From Brachybacterium aquaticum (GTDB lineage Bacteria > Actinomycetota > Actinomycetes > Actinomycetales > Dermabacteraceae): DNA of 64,000 nucleotides. Below the pieces are notes generated by a model that ran no database searches, had not been told where the DNA came from, and saw nothing but the letters and a program-made list of their open reading frames with translations. Positions 1 through 8,000 of the stretch are shown piece after piece. Every line of letters starts with the position of its first letter. The first letter of the stretch is position 1. The stretch is from positions 1,922,001 to 1,986,000 of the forward strand of contig NZ_JACHLZ010000001.1 in NCBI RefSeq assembly GCF_014204755.1, written 5' to 3'. The translations under genes and the position numbers were made by a program.

Positions 1-1952
1 TGGTCGGCGACCTCGGCGGTGGGGATGGTCCACCCGGCGTCGTCGTCCTTCATCTCGTCCCACCAGCCGTCGGAGATGGAGAAGGTGAGCCCGCCGTTGA
101 GGACGGCCTTCATGCCGGAGGTGCCGGAGGCCTCCTCGGGGCGGATGGGGTTGTTCAGCCACACGTCGGAGCCGGCGATCAGCACCGAGGCCATGCGGAT
201 GTCGTAGTCCGGGAGGAACACGATGCGGTGGCGCACACCGTGGTCGTCGGCGAACTGCACCAGCTGCTGGAGGAACTCCTTGCCGGGGCGGTCGGCCGGG
301 TGGGACTTGCCGGCCACCACGATCTGCACCGGACGGTCCTCGCTGAGCAGGATGCGCTTGAGGCGCTCCGGGTCGCTGAGCATGAGGGTCAGGCGCTTGT
401 AGGTGGAGACGCGGCGGGCGAAGCCGATGGTGAGCACACCCGGGTCCAGGATGTGGTCGGTCCAGGCCAGCTCCGCCTCGTCCGCGCCGCGGCGCTGCCA
501 GGAATGCTTCACGTGCTTGCGGGCCATGGCCACGAGTTCCGCGCGCAGGGCGTCGCGGGTGGTGGTCAGCTCGTGGTCGGTGAGGGTGGACAGCTCGCTC
601 CAGTCCGAGAGCGAGGAGATGTCCACGTCGCCGAGCGACTTCTTGTACAGGTCGTCCATGTGCGCGGAGGTCCAGGTGCGGCGGTGCACGCCGTTGGTGA
701 CCGAGCCGATCGGCACCTCGGGCACGTCGAAGCCCGGGTACAGGTCCTGGAACATCGTCCGCGACACGGCGCCGTGGAGCTTCGCCACGCCGTTGGAGCG
801 CTGGGCGATGCGGAAGCCGAGCTGGGCCATGTTGAAGATGTCCCCGCCCTCCTCGATGCCGAGCGCGAGGGCGGCCTCGACGGGCAGCGAGGGGATCAGG
901 CGGGAGAGCCCGGACTCGTCGGCGTCGAGGTAGCTGCGCAGCTGGGAGGCGTCGAAGCGGTCGATACCGGCGGGGACCGGGGTGTGGGTGGTGAACACGG
1001 TGCCGGCGCGCACCTCGGCGACGGCCTCGGAGAAGCCGGCGCCCTTCTGGATCAGGCTGCCCACGCGCTCCAGGCCCGAGAAGCCAGCGTGGCCCTCGTT
1101 GAGGTGGAACACGGACGGGGCCGGGGAGCCGGTGACCTCCGCGTACGCCTCGACGGCGCGGACGCCGCCGATGCCCAGCACGATCTCCTGGACGATGCGG
1201 TGCTCGTGGTCGCCGCCGTAGAGGCGGTCGGTGATCTGGCGGGCGTCCTCGTCGTTGCCCTCCACGTTGGTGTCCAGGAGCAGCAGCGGGATGCGGCCCA
1301 CCTGCGCCTTCCACACCGCGATCGCGACCTCGCGGGCGCCGGGCAGGGTGACCGACACGGTCAGCTGGGTGCCGTCGGCGGCGAGGACAGGGGAGACGGG
1401 GAGGTCGGCCGGGTCGTTATGGCGATACTCCTCCTGCTGCCAGCCGCTGCGGTCCAGGGACTGGGAGAAGTAGCCCCACTGGTAGAGCAGGCCGATCGCG
1501 GTCAGCGGCACACCGAGGTCCGAGGCGGACTTCAGGTGGTCGCCGGCGAGGATGCCGAGGCCGCCGGAGTAGATCGGGAGGGTGGGGGTGATGCCGAACT
1601 CCATGGAGAAGTACGCGATCGAGGAGCCCTGACCGGTGCCCTGCGCGCCGGGGACGGTGCGCTGGAACCAGCGGCCGGAGCCGAGGTAGGTGGCGAGGTC
1701 GCCGACCTCGGAGCGCATCCGGGCGAGGAAGGACTCGTCCCGCGCGGCCTCGGCCAAGCGCCCGGCGGGCACCTTGGAGAGCATCGCGAAGGGGTTCTCG
1801 CCGCTGGCGATGTACGCCTCCGGGTCGAGGAAGCGGAACAGGTCGGCGGTCTGACGACGCCAGGACCAGCGCAGGTTCAGCGCGAGATCGCGCAGGGGGG
1901 CGAGGGCCTCCGGGAGGGCCGAGGAGACCTGGATCGTGGAGATCGGCTTCAT
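1..1952 (-). CDS. glgP: alpha-glucan (glycogen) phosphorylase, N-terminal ~650 residues
   Basis: Partial gene: it starts with ATG at 1950-1952 and runs off the left edge, so about 650 N-terminal residues are visible of a family that usually has about 830-850. The enzyme releases glucose-1-phosphate from cytosolic alpha-1,4-glucans using pyridoxal phosphate. The start reads MKPISTIQVSSALPEAL, typical of the actinobacterial long type. Further on come YFSMEFGI, a GGLGILAGDHLKSASDLG stretch, NEGHAGF, and near the edge EASGTSGMKAVLNGG, the conserved PLP/phosphate-site block. It is transcribed divergently from the sigma/RskA-like gene across a 356-bp gap. The family call is secure; the real C-terminus is outside the window. 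Confidence 0.95.
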   Translation of the reverse strand, partial: MKPISTIQVSSALPEALAPLRDLALNLRWSWRRQTADLFRFLDPEAYIASGENPFAMLSKVPAGRLAEAARDESFLARMRSEVGDLATYLGSGRWFQRTVPGAQGTGQGSSIAYFSMEFGITPTLPIYSGGLGILAGDHLKSASDLGVPLTAIGLLYQWGYFSQSLDRSGWQQEEYRHNDPADLPVSPVLAADGTQLTVSVTLPGAREVAIAVWKAQVGRIPLLLLDTNVEGNDEDARQITDRLYGGDHEHRIVQEIVLGIGGVRAVEAYAEVTGSPAPSVFHLNEGHAGFSGLERVGSLIQKGAGFSEAVAEVRAGTVFTTHTPVPAGIDRFDASQLRSYLDADESGLSRLIPSLPVEAALALGIEEGGDIFNMAQLGFRIAQRSNGVAKLHGAVSRTMFQDLYPGFDVPEVPIGSVTNGVHRRTWTSAHMDDLYKKSLGDVDISSLSDWSELSTLTDHELTTTRDALRAELVAMARKHVKHSWQRRGADEAELAWTDHILDPGVLTIGFARRVSTYKRLTLMLSDPERLKRILLSEDRPVQIVVAGKSHPADRPGKEFLQQLVQFADDHGVRHRIVFLPDYDIRMASVLIAGSDVWLNNPIRPEEASGTSGMKAVLNGGLTFSISDGWWDEMKDDDAGWTIPTAEVAD

Positions 1953-2308
1953 GGCTCCACGGTACCCGACGCCGCGCGCTGTCTTGCACCCGTCTTGCGT
2001 GATGTCCGGCGGGAAAGTTTCCCGACCAGAATTGCGCTCACCAGCACGAACAGGCCACCTCAGGTTCACACGCCGGCCATTGAGAGGCCGAAGGTCCCGG
2101 ATCTTGCAAGAACTTTCTATCGCCGCGGCGGCCCGCCGCCGCGCGCGAGGGCGCTCCTGCCTGCCACAATGGGCGGGCACCGCGGGGGCGGTGCCCGGGG
2201 CACCCTTCGGAAACGATTCGGACACGGTCCGGGGCGGGACCGCCCAGGGGACGGATCAGGACAGGCGCGCGGGGAGCGACGGGCGCGCGGAGACGGCACG
2301 GAGGCCCG
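1953..2308. promoter_or_regulatory. divergent promoter region of glgP and the sigma/RskA-like gene
   Basis: I see no gene in this 356-bp gap. It contains a perfect 13-bp palindrome GGGAAAGTTTCCC (2011-2023), the near-repeated words CTTGCACC and CTTGCGTG just before it, and the 8-bp palindrome CTTGCAAG at 2103-2110 followed by AACTTTC. CTTGCAAG resembles the half sites of LacI-type maltose regulators of Streptomyces, which would suit a glucan phosphorylase promoter. That link is inference from a short word. Confidence 0.35.
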
Positions 2309-3949
2309 ATGGGGAGCAGCGCGGACGCGAGGGTCGACGGACCGGTCGCGGGGGCGGCCGGTCCGATCACGGCCGACGGGGGCGCAGCCAGCGGGATCGC
2401 GGCCGACGGGGTCGCCGCCGGAGGGGGCGCGGAGGACTGGGCCGCGGTGCTGGAGGACACGATCGACCTCGGCGAGCGGCTGGACCCGGTGCGGACCCTG
2501 CTGCGCCGCGCCTCGGCCGGGGACCAGCGCGCGGCCCGGGCCCTGGTGGAGGTGCTCGGCCCGCGGATCCACGGCCTGGCACTGCACGTGACGGGCTCCG
2601 GGGCCCGCGCCGAGCGCCTCACCGTGGAGGTGCTGCGCAGCTGCCTGCGCGAGGCGGCCGAGCTCGCCGCGAGCGGCCTGCCCGGGGAGGCCGCCGTGCT
2701 GGACCGGGCCCGGCGGGCCGCGGTCGCCACCCGTCCGAGCGGCGTCGTCCGCTCCCTCCTCTCCCCCGACCGCCTCTCCCCCGGCAGCCTCGAGGACCGC
2801 ACCCGCGACCGGCGCGAGGTGGAGATGCTGCGGGTGCTGCTCGCCCTGCCCCCGGGGAGACGGGCGATGGTCGAGGCCGCCGCGCAGGGGCGCCTCCCCT
2901 ATGCCGGCCTCGACCGGCAGCAGGCCGCACTGGCGCTCGCACAGTTCCTGGACGCCCTGGTGCCCCTCCGCGGCAGCGAGGAGCCCGAGATCCGAGCCCT
3001 CGCCTCCCTGGACGCGCTGGCCCTCGCCGATCCCGGCGAGCGCCGACGGCTCGCCGAGCTCACACGCGCCCCGGACACGGCGGGCATCCACCGCCACGCG
3101 ATCGAGGCGGCGGCCCGGCTGACCCGCCTCACCGCCCTCGCCCCCTCGCGGGACCTGCACCTCACGGTGCTCGAGGGCTTCGCCCCGCAGCCGCCCGCGT
3201 CCCGCCCCCGCGAGACGGCGTATGCCGGGGACTACGCGACCCCCGTGCTCGGCACCGACCGCCAGCGCCGCCAGGTGGGCCCACCGGCCCTGGCCGGGAC
3301 CCTGCACGCCTCCGCACCGCCGGCCGACCCCGCCGCCCCCACCGGGATGCCCCTCGCGGCCGCCGGCGGGGACCCCTCCGCCACCCCCACCTTCGCGTTC
3401 CGCCCGGGCGACGAGCTGCTGCGCACCCGGAGCGGAAGGCGCCAGGCGCGGCGCCTGGCCCGGCAGCAGCGTCTCGCCGCGCGCGGCGGCCGGGGCGTCC
3501 CGTGGCTCTCCCGCTCCCTCGCCGTGCTGCTGGCGCTCACCGCGCTCGTGCTCGGCGGACTGCTGCTGGATGCCCGCTCGCGCCTCGGCGAGGCCGAGGA
3601 CTTCGCCGCGACCTGGGCGGACCTCACCATGGTCGAGGACGCCGCGCTCGTGCACGGCGCCAGCGACAACGGCCTGTGGCAGGCCGTCCTCACCCCCGGC
3701 GGGCTCGCGGTGCGGGCCGACGGGGTCGCCCCGCGCGAGGGCGAGGTGCTCGAGCTGTGGGGCGAGAGCGACGGGCAGTGGCGCAGCCTCGGCGTGCTCG
3801 ACCTCGAGGACGACGGCACGGTGCGCTTCAGCACGGACCGCACCGCGGAGCGGTTGCAGGTCACGTGGGAGATGGCGCCCGGTTCGGGCTCCGGCTCCCC
3901 GTCCCCGCGGGTGGTGGCGAGCCTCGCCCCGTCGGCCGAGGAGGGCTGA
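2309..3949 (+). CDS. degenerate ECF-sigma-like region fused to a membrane anchor and RskA-like domain
   Basis: 546 residues. The start ATG at 2309 is preceded by GGAGG four bases upstream. Residues ~70-230 look like a decayed ECF sigma factor: LLRRASAGDQRAARALVEVL resembles the start of region 2, and a helical stretch with LPPGRR sits where region 4 would be, but the -10/-35 recognition residues are not convincing. A Pro/Ala-rich linker follows, then one membrane segment at ~402-422 and a C-terminal domain resembling anti-sigma-K factor RskA (LELWGESDGQWRSLGVL-like block at ~475-495). This suggests a membrane-tethered regulator in which both halves sit on one chain. No separate sigma gene is adjacent. 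The function is inferred. Confidence 0.7.
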   Translation: MGSSADARVDGPVAGAAGPITADGGAASGIAADGVAAGGGAEDWAAVLEDTIDLGERLDPVRTLLRRASAGDQRAARALVEVLGPRIHGLALHVTGSGARAERLTVEVLRSCLREAAELAASGLPGEAAVLDRARRAAVATRPSGVVRSLLSPDRLSPGSLEDRTRDRREVEMLRVLLALPPGRRAMVEAAAQGRLPYAGLDRQQAALALAQFLDALVPLRGSEEPEIRALASLDALALADPGERRRLAELTRAPDTAGIHRHAIEAAARLTRLTALAPSRDLHLTVLEGFAPQPPASRPRETAYAGDYATPVLGTDRQRRQVGPPALAGTLHASAPPADPAAPTGMPLAAAGGDPSATPTFAFRPGDELLRTRSGRRQARRLARQQRLAARGGRGVPWLSRSLAVLLALTALVLGGLLLDARSRLGEAEDFAATWADLTMVEDAALVHGASDNGLWQAVLTPGGLAVRADGVAPREGEVLELWGESDGQWRSLGVLDLEDDGTVRFSTDRTAERLQVTWEMAPGSGSGSPSPRVVASLAPSAEEG

Positions 3950-3975
3950 GCGGCCCCGCACCACCAAGGAGACGC

Positions 3976-4011
3976 CGGAGGGCCGGTCACCAGATGGTGA
4001 CCGGCCCTCCG
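3976..4011. terminator. bidirectional hairpin terminator
   Basis: A 16-bp perfect stem (3976-3991 with 3996-4011, loop AGAT) lies between the convergent sigma/RskA-like gene and ettA. There is no long T run, as is usual in high-GC actinobacteria. Confidence 0.8.
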
Positions 4012-4039
4012 TGCCTGCGGCCGCGGGGCGGCGGCGGGA

Positions 4040-5722
4040 TCAGTCGCGGGTGAGGCGACGGTAGGTCACGCGGTGCGGGCGCGCGGCCTCCTCGCCGAGG
4101 CGATCGACCTTGTTGGCCTGGTAGGACTCGAAGTTGCCCTCGAACCAGTACCAGTTCGAGGGGTTCTCCTCGGTGCCCTCGTAGGCCAGGATGTGGGTGG
4201 CCACGCGGTCCAGGAACCAGCGGTCGTGGGAGACGACCACGGCGCAGCCGGGGAACTCCAGCAGCGCGTTCTCCAGGGAGCCCAGGGTCTGCACGTCGAG
4301 GTCGTTGGTGGGCTCGTCCAGCAGCAGCACGTTGCCGCCCTGCTTGAGGGTGAGCGCGAGGTTCAGGCGGTTGCGCTCACCGCCGGAGAGGACGCCGGCC
4401 TTCTTCTGCTGGTCCGGGCCCTTGAAGCCGAACTGGCTGACGTAGGCGCGCGAGGGGATCTCGACCTTGCCGACCTGGATGTAGTCCAGCCCGTCGGAGA
4501 CGACCTCCCAGAGGTTCTTCTCCGGGTCGATGTTCTCGCGGTTCTGGTCGACGTAGCTGATCTTGACGCTCTGGCCGACCTTCAGCTCGCCGCCGTCCAG
4601 CGGCTCCAGGCCCACGATGGTCTTGAACAGGGTGGTCTTGCCGACGCCGTTGGGGCCGATGACGCCCACGATGCCGTTGGGCGGCAGGGAGAAGGAGAGC
4701 CCGTCGATGAGGATGCGCTCCCCGAAGCCCTTCTTCAGGTCCTTGCCGTCGATGACCTGGTTGCCCAGGCGCGGCCCCGGCGGGATGGTGATCTCCTCGA
4801 AGTCCAGCTTGCGGGTCTTCTCGGCCTCCGCCGCCATCTCCTCGTAGCGGGCCAGACGCGCCTTGGACTTCGCCTGACGGCCCTTGGCGTTGGAGCGGAC
4901 CCACTCCAGCTCCTCCTTGAGGCGCTTGGCGAGCTTCTGGTCCTTCTTGCCCTGGACCTGCAGGCGCTCCTCCTTCTTCTCCAGGTAGGTGGAGTAGTTG
5001 CCCTCGTAGGGGTAGAGGTGGCCGCGGTCGACCTCGGCGATCCACTGGGCCACGTGGTCCAGGAAGTAGCGGTCGTGGGTGACGGCGATGACGGCACCCT
5101 CGTACTGCTGGAGGTGCTGCTCGAGCCAGAGCACGCTCTCGGCGTCGAGGTGGTTGGTGGGCTCGTCCAGCAGCAGCAGGTCGGGCTTCTCCAGCAGCAG
5201 CTTGCACAGCGCCACGCGGCGCTTCTCACCACCGGAGAGGTGGGTGACCGGCTCGTCGCCGGGCGGGCAGCGCAGCGCGTCCATCGCCTGCTCGAGCTGG
5301 GAGTCGAGGTCCCAACCGTTGGCGTTGTCGATCTCGGTCTGCAGGGTGCCCATCTCGGCCATGAGGGCGTCGAAGTCCGCGTCGGGCTCCGCCATCTCCT
5401 CGCCGATCTGGTTGAAGCGCTGCACCTTGCGGTACAGGTCGCCCATGCCCTCCTGGACGTTCTCCAGGACGGTCTTGGACTCGTCCAGCGGCGGCTCCTG
5501 CAGCAGGATGCCCACGCTGTAGCCGGGGCTGAGGCGCGCCTCGCCGTTGGAGGGCTGGTCCAGTCCCGCCATGATCTTGAGGATGGTGGACTTGCCGGCG
5601 CCGTTGGGGCCGACCATGCCGATCTTCGCGCCCGGGTAGAAGCTCATGGAGACGTCATCGAGGATGACCTTGTCGCCCACGGCCTTGCGGGCCTTGTACA
5701 TCGTGTAGATGAACTCTGCCAA
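4040..5722 (-). CDS. ettA: energy-dependent translational throttle protein EttA (ABC-F ATPase)
   Basis: 560 residues. The start is TTG at 5720-5722: it gives MAEFIYTM, the family's usual N-terminus, and AGGACAG lies just upstream. It is a soluble tandem ABC ATPase that binds the ribosomal E site and gates the first elongation steps according to energy state. First cassette: Walker A GPNGAGKST at 38-46, signature LSGGEKRR, Walker B LLLLDEPTNHLD. An arm/linker rich in Lys and Arg follows (~240-310), then a second cassette with GPNGVGKTT, LSGGERNR and LLLDEPTNDLD. There are no membrane segments, which excludes a transporter. It appears to be monocistronic. Confidence 0.96.
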   Translation of the reverse strand: MAEFIYTMYKARKAVGDKVILDDVSMSFYPGAKIGMVGPNGAGKSTILKIMAGLDQPSNGEARLSPGYSVGILLQEPPLDESKTVLENVQEGMGDLYRKVQRFNQIGEEMAEPDADFDALMAEMGTLQTEIDNANGWDLDSQLEQAMDALRCPPGDEPVTHLSGGEKRRVALCKLLLEKPDLLLLDEPTNHLDAESVLWLEQHLQQYEGAVIAVTHDRYFLDHVAQWIAEVDRGHLYPYEGNYSTYLEKKEERLQVQGKKDQKLAKRLKEELEWVRSNAKGRQAKSKARLARYEEMAAEAEKTRKLDFEEITIPPGPRLGNQVIDGKDLKKGFGERILIDGLSFSLPPNGIVGVIGPNGVGKTTLFKTIVGLEPLDGGELKVGQSVKISYVDQNRENIDPEKNLWEVVSDGLDYIQVGKVEIPSRAYVSQFGFKGPDQQKKAGVLSGGERNRLNLALTLKQGGNVLLLDEPTNDLDVQTLGSLENALLEFPGCAVVVSHDRWFLDRVATHILAYEGTEENPSNWYWFEGNFESYQANKVDRLGEEAARPHRVTYRRLTRD

Positions 5723-5915
5723 GTCACTGTCCTTGTCGGAGAGGGTTCGAGGGGCGTGGTCCCACCGGCGCGCCGGAGCGGTGCCGCACGGGGGACGCCA
5801 CGGTGACCGACTCTACCCGCATCCCCCGCGAACCTGTCGTGCGCAGGCGCGCGGGATGACGCGGGGCACGTCCGGGCGGGGTGCTGCGGGGCCGGAGCGG
5901 CGGGGTGCGGGGCCC

Positions 5916-6608
5916 TCAGTCCAGCGGGACGCCGCGGTCGGCCAGGACGCGGCGCGCCATCACGGTGCCGTGCTCGGTCCCCTCGGGGTGTGCATCGCCG
6001 TTGCGGGGCCACAGGTGCGCGTCGATGCCGAGGGCGCGCGCGGCCTCGACGTTCTCCTCGCGGTCGTCGAAGAAGATCACGGCCGACGGGATCGACACCC
6101 CACCGGTCTCGTGGGCGAGCACGTCCAGCAGGACCTCGTAGATCTCGCGGTCCGGCTTCATCGCCCGCTCCTCGGCGGAGATCACCGCGAGGGTGAAGGC
6201 CTCGAACCAGTCGGCGCGGCGCACCGCCTCGCCGAAGGCCTCCGAGGCGTTGGACAGCAGCGCCAGGCGCACCCCGTTGCGGGCGAGGTCGTGGATGAGG
6301 GACCGGGCCTCGGGATCCAGGCGCAGGAAGTAGCGGTTGTCGGTGTCCTGCAGCTCCGTGATCTCGTCGGCCGAGAGCGACTCGACGCCGACGGCGGCGG
6401 CGACCGCGCCCCAGTAGTCCTCGGCCGTGCGAGCGCCGCGGTCGTACTCCCCGCGCTCGGCCCACAGGGCGGAGGCGAGGGTCTCGGCGTCGCCGCCGAG
6501 CAGCTCGTGCAGGTCCGGGACGGGGTCGTGCCCGGCGCTGAGCACGCCCCCGAAGTCGAACACGACGGTGGGCTTCGGCGGGGTGCGGCGGCGGTTGCGC
6601 TTGCTCAC
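5916..6608 (-). CDS. HAD superfamily hydrolase, subfamily IA
   Basis: 230 residues. The start GTG overlaps the stop of the upstream PDZ protease (GTGA), so the two are translationally coupled. HAD motif I is VFDFGG (nucleophile Asp at ~17), motif II is LLSNAS, motif III Lys is in AMKPDREIY, and motif IV is IFFDDREENVEAARALG. A four-helix cap lies between motifs I and II, the IA arrangement of small-molecule phosphatases and haloacid dehalogenases. The second motif-I Asp is Gly here (DFGG), as in many IA members of uncertain activity. The substrate cannot be read from the sequence. Confidence 0.88.
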   Translation of the reverse strand: MSKRNRRRTPPKPTVVFDFGGVLSAGHDPVPDLHELLGGDAETLASALWAERGEYDRGARTAEDYWGAVAAAVGVESLSADEITELQDTDNRYFLRLDPEARSLIHDLARNGVRLALLSNASEAFGEAVRRADWFEAFTLAVISAEERAMKPDREIYEVLLDVLAHETGGVSIPSAVIFFDDREENVEAARALGIDAHLWPRNGDAHPEGTEHGTVMARRVLADRGVPLD

Positions 6609-7738
6609 TTCGCGGTCACGTCCTCACAGGTGGGCAGGCCCTCGGCGCTGCCGGTCTCGGCGATGGTCTCGGTGGCGGTCAGGGCCTCGTCGAAGGTGGA
6701 CACGGCGACGACCTGGAGGTCGTCGGGCTCGTAGCCGACCACGTCCTGGCAGTTCGCGGACGGGGCGAGGAAGAACTCGGCGTCGGTGTCGGCGGCGCCG
6801 ACCATCTTCTGGCGGATCCCGCCGATCGCGCCGACGGTCCCGTCCTCGGAGATGGTGCCGGTCCCGGCGATGGCGTGGCCGCCGGTGAGGGCGCCGGGGG
6901 TGAGCTCGTCGTAGACGGACAGGGAGAACATCATCCCCGCGCTCGGGCCGCCGATGTCGCCGACGGCGAGGTGCACGTCCATGGGGAACTCGTAGCCGGC
7001 CGAGAGGATCACGCCCATCCGGGCGGTGCCGTCGACGTCGGCGGTCGGGACCTGGAGGTCCATCTCCTCGCCGCCGCGGCGGATGGTCAGCGGCACGTCC
7101 TCCCCCGCGGGGACAGCGGCGATCAGGGATCGGAAGCCCTCAACATCAGCTGCGGTCCGCCCGTCGACGGCGACGAGCACGTCCCCGCCCTCGAGGGTGT
7201 CGGCCGCGGCCCCGTCCTCCTGGACGCCCGCGACCATGACGACATCGCGGTACTCGATGCCCAGCTCCTCCAGCGCCACGGCGACGGCGCCCTGCTGGGA
7301 GGTGCTCATGGCGGCGGTGTTGTTCAGGGTGGTCTGCTCGCGGGTCTGCCCCTCCGGGAACACGGCCTCGCGGGGCAGGACCTGCTTGGTGCGGTCGAAC
7401 CAGGCGGCGATCACCTCGACGGGGGTGACGCGGTAGCCGGGGCCGCCGTCCACGGAGACGGTCGTCATCATCAGCTCGCCCTCGGTGGGGTACGTCTCCG
7501 CCCCCTCGATCACCAGGATCTTCTCGTCCTGGTACTCGCCGAGCACGTCGATCGCGGGGCCGGGCCGCTCGATGACATAGGGCACGGGCATGAGCGCCCC
7601 GCCGAGGATCAGCACGCACAGCAGCCCCAGCGACACCAGTGCCAGGCGGGGACGGGCGAACTGCGCATCGTCCACGGCCTTGGAGAGCAGGGGGCGCACC
7701 CCGCGGGTGCGGGTGGGCGGGGTGGGCTGGTCGGTCAC
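6605..7738 (-). CDS. membrane-anchored PDZ domain / Lon-type (S16) serine protease
   Basis: 377 residues from GTG at 7736-7738. The reading frame stays open far upstream, but that part is low-complexity repeat DNA, so the GTG that gives VTDQPTPP was chosen. A short cytosolic N-terminus precedes one membrane segment (~30-50), a PDZ domain (~150-230) and a C-terminal S16 fold. That fold has the nucleophile Ser in GGPSAGMMF and the catalytic Lys in GGIRQKMVGA, the Ser-Lys dyad. This is the YlbL/Rv3194c family. It overlaps the HAD gene by 4 bp and is divergent from the DUF2342 gene, as in mycobacteria. Confidence 0.9.
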   Translation of the reverse strand: MTDQPTPPTRTRGVRPLLSKAVDDAQFARPRLALVSLGLLCVLILGGALMPVPYVIERPGPAIDVLGEYQDEKILVIEGAETYPTEGELMMTTVSVDGGPGYRVTPVEVIAAWFDRTKQVLPREAVFPEGQTREQTTLNNTAAMSTSQQGAVAVALEELGIEYRDVVMVAGVQEDGAAADTLEGGDVLVAVDGRTAADVEGFRSLIAAVPAGEDVPLTIRRGGEEMDLQVPTADVDGTARMGVILSAGYEFPMDVHLAVGDIGGPSAGMMFSLSVYDELTPGALTGGHAIAGTGTISEDGTVGAIGGIRQKMVGAADTDAEFFLAPSANCQDVVGYEPDDLQVVAVSTFDEALTATETIAETGSAEGLPTCEDVTAK

Positions 7739-7772
7739 CCGGACATTGTGCCCCACGGCGGCTGGGCACCCC

Positions 7773-7905
7773 CGTCGGCCGACGGGCGGGCGGCCGGGCG
7801 TGGCCCGTCGGCCGACGAGCGGGCGGCCGGGCGTGGCCCGTCGGCCGACGAGCGGGCGGCCGGGCGGGCCCGTCGGCCGACGCTCGCGCGGCCCGTCGGC
7901 CGACA
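7773..7905. repeat. 33-bp direct repeats, each with the palindrome CGTCGGCCGACG
   Basis: Units begin at 7773, 7806, 7839, 7871 and 7894. The first three are 33, 33 and 32 bp and almost identical, the fourth is shortened to 23 bp, and the fifth ends after CGTCGGCCGACA. Each opens with the perfect 12-bp palindrome CGTCGGCCGACG. The array fills the divergent promoter region of the PDZ protease and the DUF2342 gene. A single extra copy of the palindrome sits at 15915-15926, between two convergent genes. Confidence 0.9.
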
Positions 7906-8000
7906 CGCTTCTCCGCCAGGGGCGAAACCGGGCCGCGCCCCCGGGCGGGGCGCAGGGTCCCTCGGTACGCTGGGCACCCCACGGACTGCTGGAGGTGGCC

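Noticed and set aside
228..2591. Very long plus-strand open frames opposite glgP, adnAB, ettA and others
   Set aside because: High GC opens antisense frames. The minus-strand genes carry clear family motifs, while the antisense products are low-complexity and match nothing.
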